Source: Labrys monachus
GTDB taxonomy: Bacteria > Pseudomonadota > Alphaproteobacteria > Rhizobiales > Labraceae
Direction: 5' to 3'
Assembly (NCBI RefSeq): GCF_030814655.1
Contig: NZ_JAUSVK010000001.1
Location: forward strand, 1,259,501 to 1,323,500
Length of the DNA stretch: 64,000 bases
The notes under the pieces were generated by a model that was not told the origin of the DNA, did no database searches, and saw only the letters and a program-made list of their open reading frames with translations. Below are positions 45,615 through 54,333 of the stretch, piece after piece (within the stretch, counting starts at the first letter, position 1; the number at the start of each line of letters is the position of its first letter). The translations under genes and the position numbers were made by a program.

Positions 45615-46257
45615 GCAGGCGCCTTTCGATCGTGCGGAACAGGAAGGAAGCCGGCAGGCTCATGGCCAGGAAGATCAGCGCCAGCAGCGTGTAGGGCTCG
45701 TTGTAGCGGTAGGTCTCGCCGGCGATCTGCTTGACCACCTGCATCATCTCGGGAATGGTGATCACCGCGAGCAGGGGCGTGTCCTTGAACATGCCGATGA
45801 GGTAATTGCCGAGCACCGGCACCATCGGCGGAATCGCCTGGGGCAGGACAATGCGCAGCCAGGTGTCGCGCGGCGACATGTCGAGGGCGCCAGCGGCTTC
45901 CCATTGACCGCGCGGCACGCTGTCGATGCCGCCGCGATAGACCTCCGCGAGATAGGCGCTGTAGTTCAGCCCGAGGGCGAGGATGCCGGTGGTTATCGCC
46001 GTGAAGGTGAGGCCCCACAGCGGCAGGACGAAGAACAGGAAATAGATCTGCACGAGCAACGGCGTGTTGCGCATGAACTCGATATAGGCGGTGCAGGCGG
46101 CCCGCAGCGGCGCGTTGCCCGCCTGCCTCGCGACGGCGAGGAGGAGCCCGCCGAACAGGGCGGCGACGAAGCCGGCCAGCACGACTTCGAGGGTCACCAC
46201 CGCGCCGCGCAGGAGGTCCGGCAGAATTTCGACGGCAAAGGAAAAGTCGAAATCCAT
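45607..46257 (-). CDS. Polar amino-acid ABC transporter permease (second)
   Basis: A 216-residue permease with the HisMQ signature EFMRNTPLLVQIYFLFFVLP and the EAA loop SAYLAEVYRGGIDSVPRGQWEAAGALD. The start at MDFDFSF overlaps the preceding permease's stop by one base (TGATG), so translation is coupled; the long open frame further upstream is antisense to nothing conserved and belongs to the other permease's region. It forms a heterodimer with the product of 46257-46913. Confidence 0.9.
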   Translation of the reverse strand: MDFDFSFAVEILPDLLRGAVVTLEVVLAGFVAALFGGLLLAVARQAGNAPLRAACTAYIEFMRNTPLLVQIYFLFFVLPLWGLTFTAITTGILALGLNYSAYLAEVYRGGIDSVPRGQWEAAGALDMSPRDTWLRIVLPQAIPPMVPVLGNYLIGMFKDTPLLAVITIPEMMQVVKQIAGETYRYNEPYTLLALIFLAMSLPASFLFRTIERRLRG

Positions 46258-46913
46258 CAATGCCCCCGTGCGCCGCGAAAGCGGCCGAGACGCTGCTCCA
46301 GCCGGCGGACGATCCGGCTCAGAGGATAGGCCATGACGAAATACAAGGCGAGCACGAGGCTCCAGACCAGCTGCTTCTGGCCGGTCGTCGTCACCATCTG
46401 GGTGCCCGCCGCGGTCAGGTCGGTCAAGGTGATGAGGGAGACGAGGGACGTCGCCTTCAGGAGCTCGATCAGCTGGTTGCCGAAGGGCGGCAGCATCAGC
46501 GGAATGGCCTGCGGCAGGATGATGCGCCGCAGCGTCAGCAGCGGCGGCATGTCGAGCGCTCTGGCCGCCTCCCATTGCGGCCGTTCGACGGATGAGATCG
46601 AAGTCCGCACCACCTCGGCCGCATAGGCCGAGGCGTTGAGGCCGAGCCCGATGACGGCGGTGGTCAGCGGGCTGATCTCGATGCCGAACAGCGGCAGGAT
46701 GAAGAAGAGGTAGAACAACTGGACGAGTGCCGAGGTGCCGCGCAGGATCTCGACATAGGTCGCCGCGACGGCGCGCAGGATCCGGCTCGGGGCGAGGCGC
46801 ATGAGGCCGGCGACGAAGGCCAGCGGGAGCGCCACGACCGCGGCCAACACGGTAACCTCGATCGTGACGCGCGCGCCTTTGAGCAGGAACCAGAGAAGGG
46901 CGTCAATCGTCAT
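46257..46913 (-). CDS. Polar amino-acid ABC transporter permease (first)
   Basis: A 218-residue permease of the HisMQ type: EILRGTSALVQLFYLFFILP and EAA loop SAYAAEVVRTSISSVERPQWEAARALD, with five or so hydrophobic segments. It is the promoter-proximal gene of the permease-permease-ATPase unit. The recurring operator is centred 62 bases upstream of its ATG and is shared with the divergent peptidase gene. Confidence 0.92.
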   Translation of the reverse strand: MTIDALLWFLLKGARVTIEVTVLAAVVALPLAFVAGLMRLAPSRILRAVAATYVEILRGTSALVQLFYLFFILPLFGIEISPLTTAVIGLGLNASAYAAEVVRTSISSVERPQWEAARALDMPPLLTLRRIILPQAIPLMLPPFGNQLIELLKATSLVSLITLTDLTAAGTQMVTTTGQKQLVWSLVLALYFVMAYPLSRIVRRLEQRLGRFRGARGH

Positions 46914-46965
46914 TGCATCACGGAATCGGAACGGGGCTCGGCATGCCCGGTGCTTATCGCATGTG

Positions 46966-46984
46966 GACTATTGATTTAATAGAC
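46966..46984. promoter_or_regulatory. Recurring 19-bp operator, copy 4
   Basis: GACTATTGATTTAATAGAC, with inner arms CTATT and AATAG. It lies between divergent units: 62 bases from the permease ATG (46913) and 105 from the M24 peptidase ATG (47080). One bound protein could control uptake and processing together. Confidence 0.65.
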
Positions 46985-47079
46985 TGGACGTGATGCAAAC
47001 GGCTGGTCTCTTCGGGCGCGCATGCCTGCACCGTGCAGCTGCCGGCGCGAGCCCCCGGAAATGTTGGAGTCGTCTCTGC

Positions 47080-48321
47080 ATGTCGTTCGTGGATCGTGAG
47101 CGGGCCTCCCGCCTGATGGCCGAGGCCGGCCTGGATGCGCTTGTCATCGCGGAGCCCGAGGGCTTTGCCTATATTACCGGCGTGTCGCAGGGCGTGCCGG
47201 CGCTGTTTCGCCGGGCCGGCGCCGGATTTGCCGTTCTCCCGGCCGATCCGCAGCAGCCGATCGGCGCGGTGATCGGCGATCTCTACGAAGAAGCCGCGCG
47301 CCGCCTGGTGCCGGAAGTGCGCGTCCATCCGCTGTGGATGGAGAATGCCGACCTGACCGGCATGCCCGAGGCGGGTCCGGTCGAGGCGCGCATCGCCTCG
47401 GCGTGGCGGAAGGCGGGCCGTCCGCCGGGTTTCGCCCGCCCCGCGACCTTCGACCTCCATCTGGCGCTGCAGGCGCTGGCGGATCTCCTGGCAAGCCTCG
47501 GCCTCGCGGGCGGGAGGCTCGGCCTCGACCTCGATTATGTGGCGGCGAGCGATGCCGCGGTGATCGGCGATGCGCTGGACGGCGCCGGCATCGCCAATGG
47601 CTCGCCGGTTCTCGACCGCATCCGCATGGTGAAGACGCCGGGCGAATTGTCCCGCCTCACCCTCGGCGTGGAACTGGCGGAAGCGGGGCTGCGCGCGATG
47701 GCGGCCTCGGTCGAGGCCGGCCACACCGCGGCCGACCTTCATGGGTTCTTCCTCGCCGGCGTCGAGGCCGAGGCGGCGCAGCGAAACATCAAGGCGCCGC
47801 CGTCCTGGGCCTATATCGCCGTCGGTCCCGACCCCTGGAACCCGAAGGGCCGCGTCGAGCGCGAAGCCGTCATCAAGGCCGATGTCGGCTGCGTCGTCGA
47901 CGGCTACTCCTCCGATACGTCGCGGAACTATGTGTTCGGCGCGCCGACATCGGACCAGGCCCAGCTGCATCGCTCGATCGAGGCGGCCTTCACTGCGGGG
48001 CGCGAGTGGATCAGGCCGGGCGTGCCGCTGTCGGAGGTGCATCGGGCCGCCACCGCCGCCCTGGAGGAAGCGGGCCTCACCGGCTTCAGCAGGGGGCATT
48101 TCGGGCATGGCCTCGGCCATTCCCTGTTCTCCGAGCAATGGCCGTTCATCGCTGCGACCAGCACGACGCCGATCGAGCCCGGCATGGTGCTGGCTTTCGA
48201 GATTCCGATCTACGTCACCGGCGTCGGCGGTTTCAACCTGGAGGACCAGTTCCTGGTGACGCCGGACGGGCATCGTTCGATGAACACGCTTCCCCATCAT
48301 CTCATCACCGTCGGACGGTAG
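47080..48321 (+). CDS. M24 family metallopeptidase (Xaa-Pro aminopeptidase-like)
   Basis: A 413-residue cytoplasmic dipeptidase or aminopeptidase-type protein: N-terminal creatinase domain (1-180) and catalytic pita-bread domain (185-400). All five dinuclear-metal ligands are present: Asp268, Asp279 (GYSSDTSRNY), His343 (FGHGLGHS), Glu374 (FEIP) and Glu388 (NLEDQFLVT). This contrasts with the M24 protein at 23091. The ATG at 47080 follows GGAG; an in-frame ATG at 46990 would add 30 unconserved residues. It is divergent from an amino-acid importer and precedes an AstE-like gene by nine bases. Confidence 0.88.
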   Translation: MSFVDRERASRLMAEAGLDALVIAEPEGFAYITGVSQGVPALFRRAGAGFAVLPADPQQPIGAVIGDLYEEAARRLVPEVRVHPLWMENADLTGMPEAGPVEARIASAWRKAGRPPGFARPATFDLHLALQALADLLASLGLAGGRLGLDLDYVAASDAAVIGDALDGAGIANGSPVLDRIRMVKTPGELSRLTLGVELAEAGLRAMAASVEAGHTAADLHGFFLAGVEAEAAQRNIKAPPSWAYIAVGPDPWNPKGRVEREAVIKADVGCVVDGYSSDTSRNYVFGAPTSDQAQLHRSIEAAFTAGREWIRPGVPLSEVHRAATAALEEAGLTGFSRGHFGHGLGHSLFSEQWPFIAATSTTPIEPGMVLAFEIPIYVTGVGGFNLEDQFLVTPDGHRSMNTLPHHLITVGR

Positions 48322-48330
48322 GGCTCGCCC

Positions 48331-49302
48331 ATGCAGCAGCAGATCATCGGCCGGCACCGCTCGCTCGCCTGGGGCACTCTGCGCTTTTCCTCGCCGGTGC
48401 TCGCGGACCTTGCGCTGCCCGTCTTCGAGATCGCCTCGGGCGTGCCGGGGCCGCGCCTCGCCATCATGGCCGGCATGCATCCGAACGAGGTTTCGAGCAT
48501 GGAGGCGGCGCTGCGCCTCAAGGACGCCTTCGCGGACAGGCTCGACGCGGGTTCGGTGACGATCCTGCCGGTGGTCAACATGCCCGGCCTCTACCTCCAT
48601 TCGGAATTCGTCTGTCCGGTCGACGGGAGGAACATCAACTTCTCCTTCCCCGGCCGCGCCGACGGCTCGTTCAGCGAGGTGCTCGCCCATGCCCTTCTCC
48701 ATGAATGGGCCGGAGACGCCGACCTGCTGGTCGACCTCCATGGCGGCGACCTGCGCGAGGACGTCGCCAAATTCGTGATGTGCCAGATGACGGGCAGCGA
48801 GGAGTTCGACCGGCGCACGCGCGATTTCGCCCATTGCTTCGATGCCGATGTCGTCGTCGAGTTCGCGGCGGGGCAGACCAGCAACAGGGGCCGCGCCACC
48901 AATGAGCGTCCTTCTCTCGGCCGGCATGCGGTGATGGCGGAGGCGGGCGCCAACGGGCGCCTGGACGAGGCGTGCATCGCTTTCCATACCCAGGGCGTGC
49001 TGAATATCGCACGCCGGCTCGGGCTTGTCGGCGGCCCGCTCGTGCCCGGCGGCAGGGCGCGGCGCGTGCTGGACAATTTCGTCAAGATCGGCTCGCCGGC
49101 GAGCGGCCGCTTCTACCTCGAAGCCGATGTCGGGGACCATGTCGAGCGCGGCCAGCGGCTGGCGCGGCTGCGCGACCTCTACGGCGCCGAGATCGGCGAG
49201 ATCCGCGCCCCCTTCTCGGGGCGCGTCGTCATGGTCGTCACCCACAACATCGTCGAGAAGGACGAATGGGTGATCAGCGTGGGCGAAGTCGTCCGGGAGT
49301 AG
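48331..49302 (+). CDS. AstE/aspartoacylase family zinc deacylase
   Basis: A 323-residue zinc-dependent hydrolase of the succinylglutamate desuccinylase/aspartoacylase family. Zinc ligands His50 and Glu53 (GMHPNEVSS) and His137 (DLHGGD) are all present, and the substrate carboxylate segment is PVDGRNINFSFPG. A C-terminal beta domain with VGDHVERGQRLARL follows. It would remove an acyl group from an N-acyl amino acid or related amide. Paired with an M24 peptidase and an amino-acid importer, it suggests that imported acyl-amino acids or short peptides are unblocked in the cytoplasm. Confidence 0.87.
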   Translation: MQQQIIGRHRSLAWGTLRFSSPVLADLALPVFEIASGVPGPRLAIMAGMHPNEVSSMEAALRLKDAFADRLDAGSVTILPVVNMPGLYLHSEFVCPVDGRNINFSFPGRADGSFSEVLAHALLHEWAGDADLLVDLHGGDLREDVAKFVMCQMTGSEEFDRRTRDFAHCFDADVVVEFAAGQTSNRGRATNERPSLGRHAVMAEAGANGRLDEACIAFHTQGVLNIARRLGLVGGPLVPGGRARRVLDNFVKIGSPASGRFYLEADVGDHVERGQRLARLRDLYGAEIGEIRAPFSGRVVMVVTHNIVEKDEWVISVGEVVRE

Positions 49303-49317
49303 CGAGGACGATCGGCG

Positions 49318-50139
49318 TCATGTGAGGGGTCCCCGATCCCGGCCCGCGGCCCCGGCACCCAGATAGAACTCCTTGACGTCCTCGCGCAGAGCCAGTTCCG
49401 CGGCCGGGCCTGATGCCGCCACCCTGCCGTTCTCGAGAATATAGCCGTAATCGGCGTGCCTCAGAGCCAGATTGGCGTTCTGCTCGGCGATGAGGAAGCT
49501 GACGCCGCTCTCGCGGTTGAGCGTGCGGATGATCGAGAAGATCTCCTGCACGATGATCGGCGCGAGCCCCATCGAGGGCTCGTCGAGGAGCATCAGCTTG
49601 GGCTGCGTCATCAGGGCCCGGCCGATCGCGACCATCTGCTGTTCGCCGCCGGACGTCAGTCCTGCTTTGGTCCGGCGCTTCTGCTTGAGGCGGGGAAACC
49701 AGGCGTAGATCCGCTCGAGGTCCTCGGCGAGCCGGCGCCGTCCCGAGCGGCGCAGGAATGCGCCGGAGAGGAGGTTCTCCTCCACGGTGAGCTGGGCAAA
49801 GCAATGACGTCCCTCGAGCACCTGGACGATGCCCCGGCCGACGAGTTCGGCGGGGGAGAGGCGGCCCGTCGCCTCTCCCTGCCAGGTGATGGCGCCGCGG
49901 CTGACAGCGCCCCGTTCGGGACCGAGCAGGTTGGAGATCGCCTTGAGCGTCGTCGTCTTCCCGGCGCCGTTGGCGCCGAGCAGGGCGACGACCGCTCCCT
50001 GATCCACACGCAGCGACACGTCCCTGACCGCCAGGATCGCCTGGCCGTAGAGGGCCTCGATTCCCGTCACCTCCAGGAAGCCGGCGGCTTCGGGCAGGCT
50101 CGCCCGCGGAACGTTCCTGCTGTCGCTCGTGCTGGTCAT
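49318..50139 (-). CDS. Branched-chain-type ABC transporter ATP-binding protein (LivF type)
   Basis: A 273-residue ATPase with Walker A GANGAGKTT, signature LTSGGEQQMVAIGRA and Walker B LMLLDEPSMGLAP, the LivF hallmark. It is the distal gene of a six-gene minus-strand operon (monooxygenase, LivG, LivH, LivM, binding protein, LivF) and is convergent, with a 15-base gap, with the AstE-like gene. Confidence 0.92.
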   Translation of the reverse strand: MTSTSDSRNVPRASLPEAAGFLEVTGIEALYGQAILAVRDVSLRVDQGAVVALLGANGAGKTTTLKAISNLLGPERGAVSRGAITWQGEATGRLSPAELVGRGIVQVLEGRHCFAQLTVEENLLSGAFLRRSGRRRLAEDLERIYAWFPRLKQKRRTKAGLTSGGEQQMVAIGRALMTQPKLMLLDEPSMGLAPIIVQEIFSIIRTLNRESGVSFLIAEQNANLALRHADYGYILENGRVAASGPAAELALREDVKEFYLGAGAAGRDRGPLT

Positions 50140-50152
50140 CGCCGGACGGTCC

Positions 50153-51496
50153 TCAATTGGTGTTGGTCTGCGGGGTGATGCCCTTTTCCTGGGCGTAGGC
50201 CGCGGCCTTGGCCCGGATCGTGTCGGCGAAGAGCGAGGTGTCCGCCTTGATCCAGTCCGTCAGCGTGTTCCATTTGGCGCCGTCCCACTGGATGACCTTG
50301 GCGGTGATCGTTTCGCCCTTGTGGTTGTCCGGCGAGGTCTTCAGCGGGCTGATCAGGCCCTTCGCGCCGAGGTCCGCGATGCGCTTGGCATCGATATCGA
50401 GGTTCTCCAGCGCCCAGCGTCCCTCCTCGGCCGCCAGGGGACGGTTGCCGAACTTCCTGTGGCCGACGTGCAGGGCCTCGACGAAGGTGATCGCTTCGAT
50501 GACGCCGTAATTGTAGTAGACCGTGCCGAACTTGGTGTTGTCCTTGAGGTCGCTCTTGCCGGCGTCGAGGATCTTCGCCTTCAGCGTCCTGAGGATGTCG
50601 TAATCGGTTCCGGGCGGGAACACGGAGACGGCGAGATAGCCCTTGGCGGCGCCGCCGGCCGGCCGGGCGTCGTCCTCCGATCCGCTCCAGATGTCGCCGA
50701 TGATGTGGTCGGCGGGAAAGCCGACGCGTGCCGCCGTCTTGATCGCCACCGGCGTCATCACGCCCCAGCCGCGCAGGAACACCCAATCGGCCTGCGCGCG
50801 GCGGATCTGCTGCCATTGCGTCTGCTGCTGCTCGCCCGGATGGGGAACGGGGATCTGGATGTCCTCGAAGCCGTATTTCTTCGAGAGGATGCCCAGGGGC
50901 TCGATCGTGTCGCGGCCATAGCCGGAATCGTGATAGAGCGTGACGATCTTCACGCCCTTCAGCTTGTCGTAGCCGCCGACCTTGGAGGCGATGTAGTCGA
51001 CGACGATCTGGGCCTCGCTCCAATAGTCGAACATCAGCGGATATTGATAGGGGAAGATGCGCCCGTCGGTCGCGATGTTCTGGCCGCCGCCAGGGCTGAC
51101 GATCGGGACCTTGTCGATGCGCGCCTTGTCGGTGAGCGCGACGTCGAGGCCGCTCGAATGCGGATAGATCGCTGCGGTCAAGGCACCGTCATAGCCGTTC
51201 TTGTAGCGCTCGTAGCACTCGATGCCGCGTTCGATCGTATAGGCGGTCTCGCATTCCTGAATGAAGATCTTCACGCCGTCGACGCCGCCCTCGACGTCAT
51301 TGACATAGGTCAGGTAGTCGCGGTTGCCGGCGCCGAAGGGAATGAAGGACGGCGCATAGGGGCCGGTGCGGTAGGTGAACAGCGGGTAGAGCTGTTCGCC
51401 CTTGTGGTCCTGGGCCGCCGCGGGCGGGGCACCGGCGAGACCCGCCAGGCCGAGGGCGCCGGCGAAGGCGAGGATTTTGACGAAGGACGATGGCAT
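50153..51496 (-). CDS. ABC transporter substrate-binding protein, Liv-type (Peripla_BP_6)
   Basis: A 447-residue periplasmic binding protein. The signal peptide is residues 1-25 (LGLAGLAGAPPAAAQ). The mature protein opens with LYPLFTYRTGPYAPSFIPFGAG and has IFIQECETAYTIERGIECYERYK, a pattern seen in a subgroup found with LLM monooxygenases rather than classical LivJ. It is longer than LivJ (about 370). The start at MPSSFVKIL follows AAGAGG. The ligand is unknown; a branched-chain amino acid should not be assumed. Confidence 0.88.
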   Translation of the reverse strand: MPSSFVKILAFAGALGLAGLAGAPPAAAQDHKGEQLYPLFTYRTGPYAPSFIPFGAGNRDYLTYVNDVEGGVDGVKIFIQECETAYTIERGIECYERYKNGYDGALTAAIYPHSSGLDVALTDKARIDKVPIVSPGGGQNIATDGRIFPYQYPLMFDYWSEAQIVVDYIASKVGGYDKLKGVKIVTLYHDSGYGRDTIEPLGILSKKYGFEDIQIPVPHPGEQQQTQWQQIRRAQADWVFLRGWGVMTPVAIKTAARVGFPADHIIGDIWSGSEDDARPAGGAAKGYLAVSVFPPGTDYDILRTLKAKILDAGKSDLKDNTKFGTVYYNYGVIEAITFVEALHVGHRKFGNRPLAAEEGRWALENLDIDAKRIADLGAKGLISPLKTSPDNHKGETITAKVIQWDGAKWNTLTDWIKADTSLFADTIRAKAAAYAQEKGITPQTNTN

Positions 51497-51594
51497 GGTG
51501 CAGGCCTCTTGCTGTTGATGCGGGATGTTCGGGCGCAGGCCGCCGGCCGGGCAGGACGTGCCGCCCGTCGGACCGGCAATGCGGATGCGGGCGT

Positions 51595-52665
51595 TCAGCC
51601 GCCGGCGCGGCGCGGATTGGTGCCCGGCGGGACGAGGCGGCGCAGGAGACTCGCCAGCCCGTCCGGCTCCTTGATCAGGAGCACGATGATGATCACGCCG
51701 AAGATGATGTGCTGGATGTTGGCGAGCGCGCCCTGGTCCGTTAAGGCCGAGAGGTCGGTCGCCAGGGCGATGCGGTCGAGGGCGATCGGCATCAGGACGA
51801 TGAAGGCCGCACCGAGGAAATTGCCGAAGATCGTCGCGCTGCCGCCGATCAGCACGATGAAGAGCACCTGGAAGGATTTGTCGAGGTTGAAGGCGTGGGC
51901 ATCCGCGGTGCCGAGATAGCCGAAGGCCCACAGCGCGCCGGCGATGCCGCAGAAGAACGAACTGATGCCGTAGGACAGGAGCTTGCGGCCGGCGACGTGG
52001 ATGCCGATGACGGCGGCCGCGGTGTCCATGTCGCGGATCGCCATCCATTCGCGCCCGACGCGGCTGCGGATGATGGCGAAGGCGAGGGCGATCAGCACGG
52101 CCGCCGAGACGGCCACCAGGAGATAGCGCCCGGTGGCGGAGGACAGGTCGTGGCCGAAGGCCTCCAGGCGGGGCGCCGAGATCGTCAGCGACTGGCTCTC
52201 ATGGGAGAACCAATTGTAGTTGGTGAACAGCCATTCGAAGAAGAACTGCGCGCCGAGCGTCGACGCCGCGAGGTAGAAGCCCTTGATCCGCAGGCTCGGC
52301 AGGCCGAACAGCACCCCGGCGACGGCGCTGATCAGCCCGGCGAGGACCAGCACGAGGGGCAGGGGCAGGACCGGCACGCGCAGCAGGAGATTGTAGGTCG
52401 CGAAGGCCCCGATCGACATGAAGGCGGCCGAGCCGAGCGACACCAGCCCGGTATAGCCCATCAGAAGATTGAGGCCGATGCCGGCGAGCCCCATCACGAT
52501 GGTGGGGATGACGATGGAGGACAGCCAGTAGTCGTTGCCGATGGCGGGCACCACGCCGAAGGCGATCACCAGCACGAGAAGGATCAGCAGCACCCGAGGG
52601 CTCGCGATGCGCCGCAGCGGCCGGTCGTCGAGGAGGGCGTCGGCAGGCTGGGGAATGAACGACAT
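51595..52665 (-). CDS. Branched-chain-type ABC transporter permease (LivM type)
   Basis: A 356-residue membrane permease. LivM markers are LLMGYTGLVSLGSAAFMSIGAF, the cytoplasmic SRVGREWMAIRDMDTAAAVIGI loop and FLGAAFIVLMP. The C-terminus ends in KEPDGLASLLRRLVPPG. It starts four bases after the LivH stop. Between its end and the binding-protein start there is a 98-base gap. Confidence 0.92.
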   Translation of the reverse strand: MSFIPQPADALLDDRPLRRIASPRVLLILLVLVIAFGVVPAIGNDYWLSSIVIPTIVMGLAGIGLNLLMGYTGLVSLGSAAFMSIGAFATYNLLLRVPVLPLPLVLVLAGLISAVAGVLFGLPSLRIKGFYLAASTLGAQFFFEWLFTNYNWFSHESQSLTISAPRLEAFGHDLSSATGRYLLVAVSAAVLIALAFAIIRSRVGREWMAIRDMDTAAAVIGIHVAGRKLLSYGISSFFCGIAGALWAFGYLGTADAHAFNLDKSFQVLFIVLIGGSATIFGNFLGAAFIVLMPIALDRIALATDLSALTDQGALANIQHIIFGVIIIVLLIKEPDGLASLLRRLVPPGTNPRRAGG

Positions 52666-52669
52666 GGGA

Positions 52670-53551
52670 TCAGACCCTCTCGATGGCGCGGTCGCCGAAC
52701 AGGCCGGCCGGACGCACCAGCAGGAAGGCGACGGCGAGGATGTAGGCGAACCAGGTGGAAACGCTGCCCTGGACCAGTGGCCCGATATAGATGTCGGCGA
52801 GGCTCTCGGTGGCGCCGACCAGCAGGCCGCCGACGATGGCGCCGGTGATCGAGGAGAAGCCGCCGATGATCAGCACCGGCAGGGCCTTCAGCGTCACCAG
52901 GGACAGCGAATATTGCACGCCCTGCCGGGCGCCCCAGACGAGGCCCGCCACCAGCGCCACGATGCCGGCCACGCTCCAGACGATCCGCCAGATCGCGGGC
53001 AGCCGGATGCCGATGGACTGGGCGGCCAGCGTGTCGTCGGCGACCGCCCGCAGCGAAATGCCCATGCGCGTCTTGTTGAACACGATGGAGAGCACGATCA
53101 CCAGGAGCAGGGCGGTGCCTGCGGCGAAGATGTCGAACTGGCTGACCGAGAGGCCGGCGATCGAGATCGGCACGTCGTCGATGCCGAGGTCCAGCATATG
53201 GACGTCCGTGCCCATCAGCAGCTGCGCCAGCCCCTCGATGACGAAGCTGAGGCCGAGCGTCGCCATGAAGAGGGTCAGTGCGTCGCGATCGACCAGCGGG
53301 CGCAGGACGAGCCGCTCGATGAGCACCGCGCCCGCCACCATCACCAGCACCGTGGCGAGAAGCGCGGCCCAGAACGGAACGTTCCGCTCGACCAGGGTGA
53401 CGAAGGTCAGCGATGCGAACAGCAGCATCGAGCCCTGGGCGAAATTGAAGACGCCCGACGCCTTGTAGATCAGCACGAAGCCGATGGCGACGAGCGAATA
53501 CATCGTGCCGGCCAGCAGCCCGCTCACCAATGTTTCGAGGAAGAAGCTCAT
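52670..53551 (-). CDS. Branched-chain-type ABC transporter permease (LivH type)
   Basis: A 293-residue permease with the LivH features GLLAGTMYSLVAIGFVLIYKASGVFNFAQGS at the N-terminus, KTRMGISLRAVADDTLAAQSIGI in the coupling loop and GGFSSITGAIVGGLLVGATES. The ATG at 53551 lies eight bases after the LivG stop; the longer frame upstream is out of phase with LivG and not a gene. Confidence 0.92.
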   Translation of the reverse strand: MSFFLETLVSGLLAGTMYSLVAIGFVLIYKASGVFNFAQGSMLLFASLTFVTLVERNVPFWAALLATVLVMVAGAVLIERLVLRPLVDRDALTLFMATLGLSFVIEGLAQLLMGTDVHMLDLGIDDVPISIAGLSVSQFDIFAAGTALLLVIVLSIVFNKTRMGISLRAVADDTLAAQSIGIRLPAIWRIVWSVAGIVALVAGLVWGARQGVQYSLSLVTLKALPVLIIGGFSSITGAIVGGLLVGATESLADIYIGPLVQGSVSTWFAYILAVAFLLVRPAGLFGDRAIERV

Positions 53552-53559
53552 GGCGGGCC

Positions 53560-54330
53560 TCAGTGAACCGTGCCGAGATAGGCGGCGATGACGTCGGGGT
53601 TGATGCGGACGTCCTCCGGCGCGCCGTCGGCGACCTTGCGGCCGTAGTCGAGCACCACGACGTGATGGGCGAGGTCCATGACGATGCCGACATCGTGCTC
53701 GATCAGCACCACGGTGGTGCCGAGTTCGGCGTTGACGCCGGCGACGAAGCGGCTCATCTCCCGCTTCTCCTCCTGGTTCATGCCGGCCATCGGCTCGTCG
53801 AGCAGGAGGAGCTTGGGTTCGGCGACGAGCGCCCGGGCGAGGTCGACGCGTTTCTGCACGCCATAGGGCAGGGTGGCGACCACGGTCGCGGCGTGGCGCT
53901 CCAGTTCCAGGAAGGCGAGGATGCGCTCCGCCCGGGCCCTGAAGCGCCGCCGCTCGGCAGGATCCCGTCCGACGCGGAAGATGTTCTCGACGAAGGTGGC
54001 GCGGCCATGGCGGGCGAGGCCGGCGAGCACGTTCTCGATCACGCTGAGCCGGCCGAACAGCGCATTGTGCTGGAAGGTGCGGCCGATGCCGAGATGGGCC
54101 GCCTTGTAGGGGTGGATGCGCTCGAAACGCACGCCGTCGAACACGACGTCGCCCGCATCGGCGCGGTAGACGCCGTTGATGACATTGAGCAGCGAACTCT
54201 TGCCCGCGCCGTTCGGGCCGATCAGCGCGCAGATCTCGCCCTTTGCCACCTCGAAGCTGAGGCTGTTCAGGGCGCTTATGCCCTGGAAGGACAGGGAGAC
54301 GTCGTGGAGCTGCAGGAGTTGTGTCCCCAT
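53560..54330 (-). CDS. Branched-chain-type ABC transporter ATP-binding protein (LivG type)
   Basis: A 256-residue ATPase with Walker A GPNGAGKSS (residues 38-46), the LivG-type GIGRTFQHNALFGRLSVIENV Q-loop, a degenerate signature LPYGVQKRVDLARAL and Walker B LLLLDEPMAGMNQEE. It begins three bases after the monooxygenase stop codon, which shows that the monooxygenase and importer are one operon. Confidence 0.92.
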   Translation of the reverse strand: MGTQLLQLHDVSLSFQGISALNSLSFEVAKGEICALIGPNGAGKSSLLNVINGVYRADAGDVVFDGVRFERIHPYKAAHLGIGRTFQHNALFGRLSVIENVLAGLARHGRATFVENIFRVGRDPAERRRFRARAERILAFLELERHAATVVATLPYGVQKRVDLARALVAEPKLLLLDEPMAGMNQEEKREMSRFVAGVNAELGTTVVLIEHDVGIVMDLAHHVVVLDYGRKVADGAPEDVRINPDVIAAYLGTVH

Positions 54331-54333
54331 CCC

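Noticed and set aside
46954-49245. 763-codon open frame on the minus strand
   Set aside because: It is antisense to the M24 and AstE-like genes, whose metal-binding residues are intact. Composition is Arg/Asp/Gly-rich shadow sequence.
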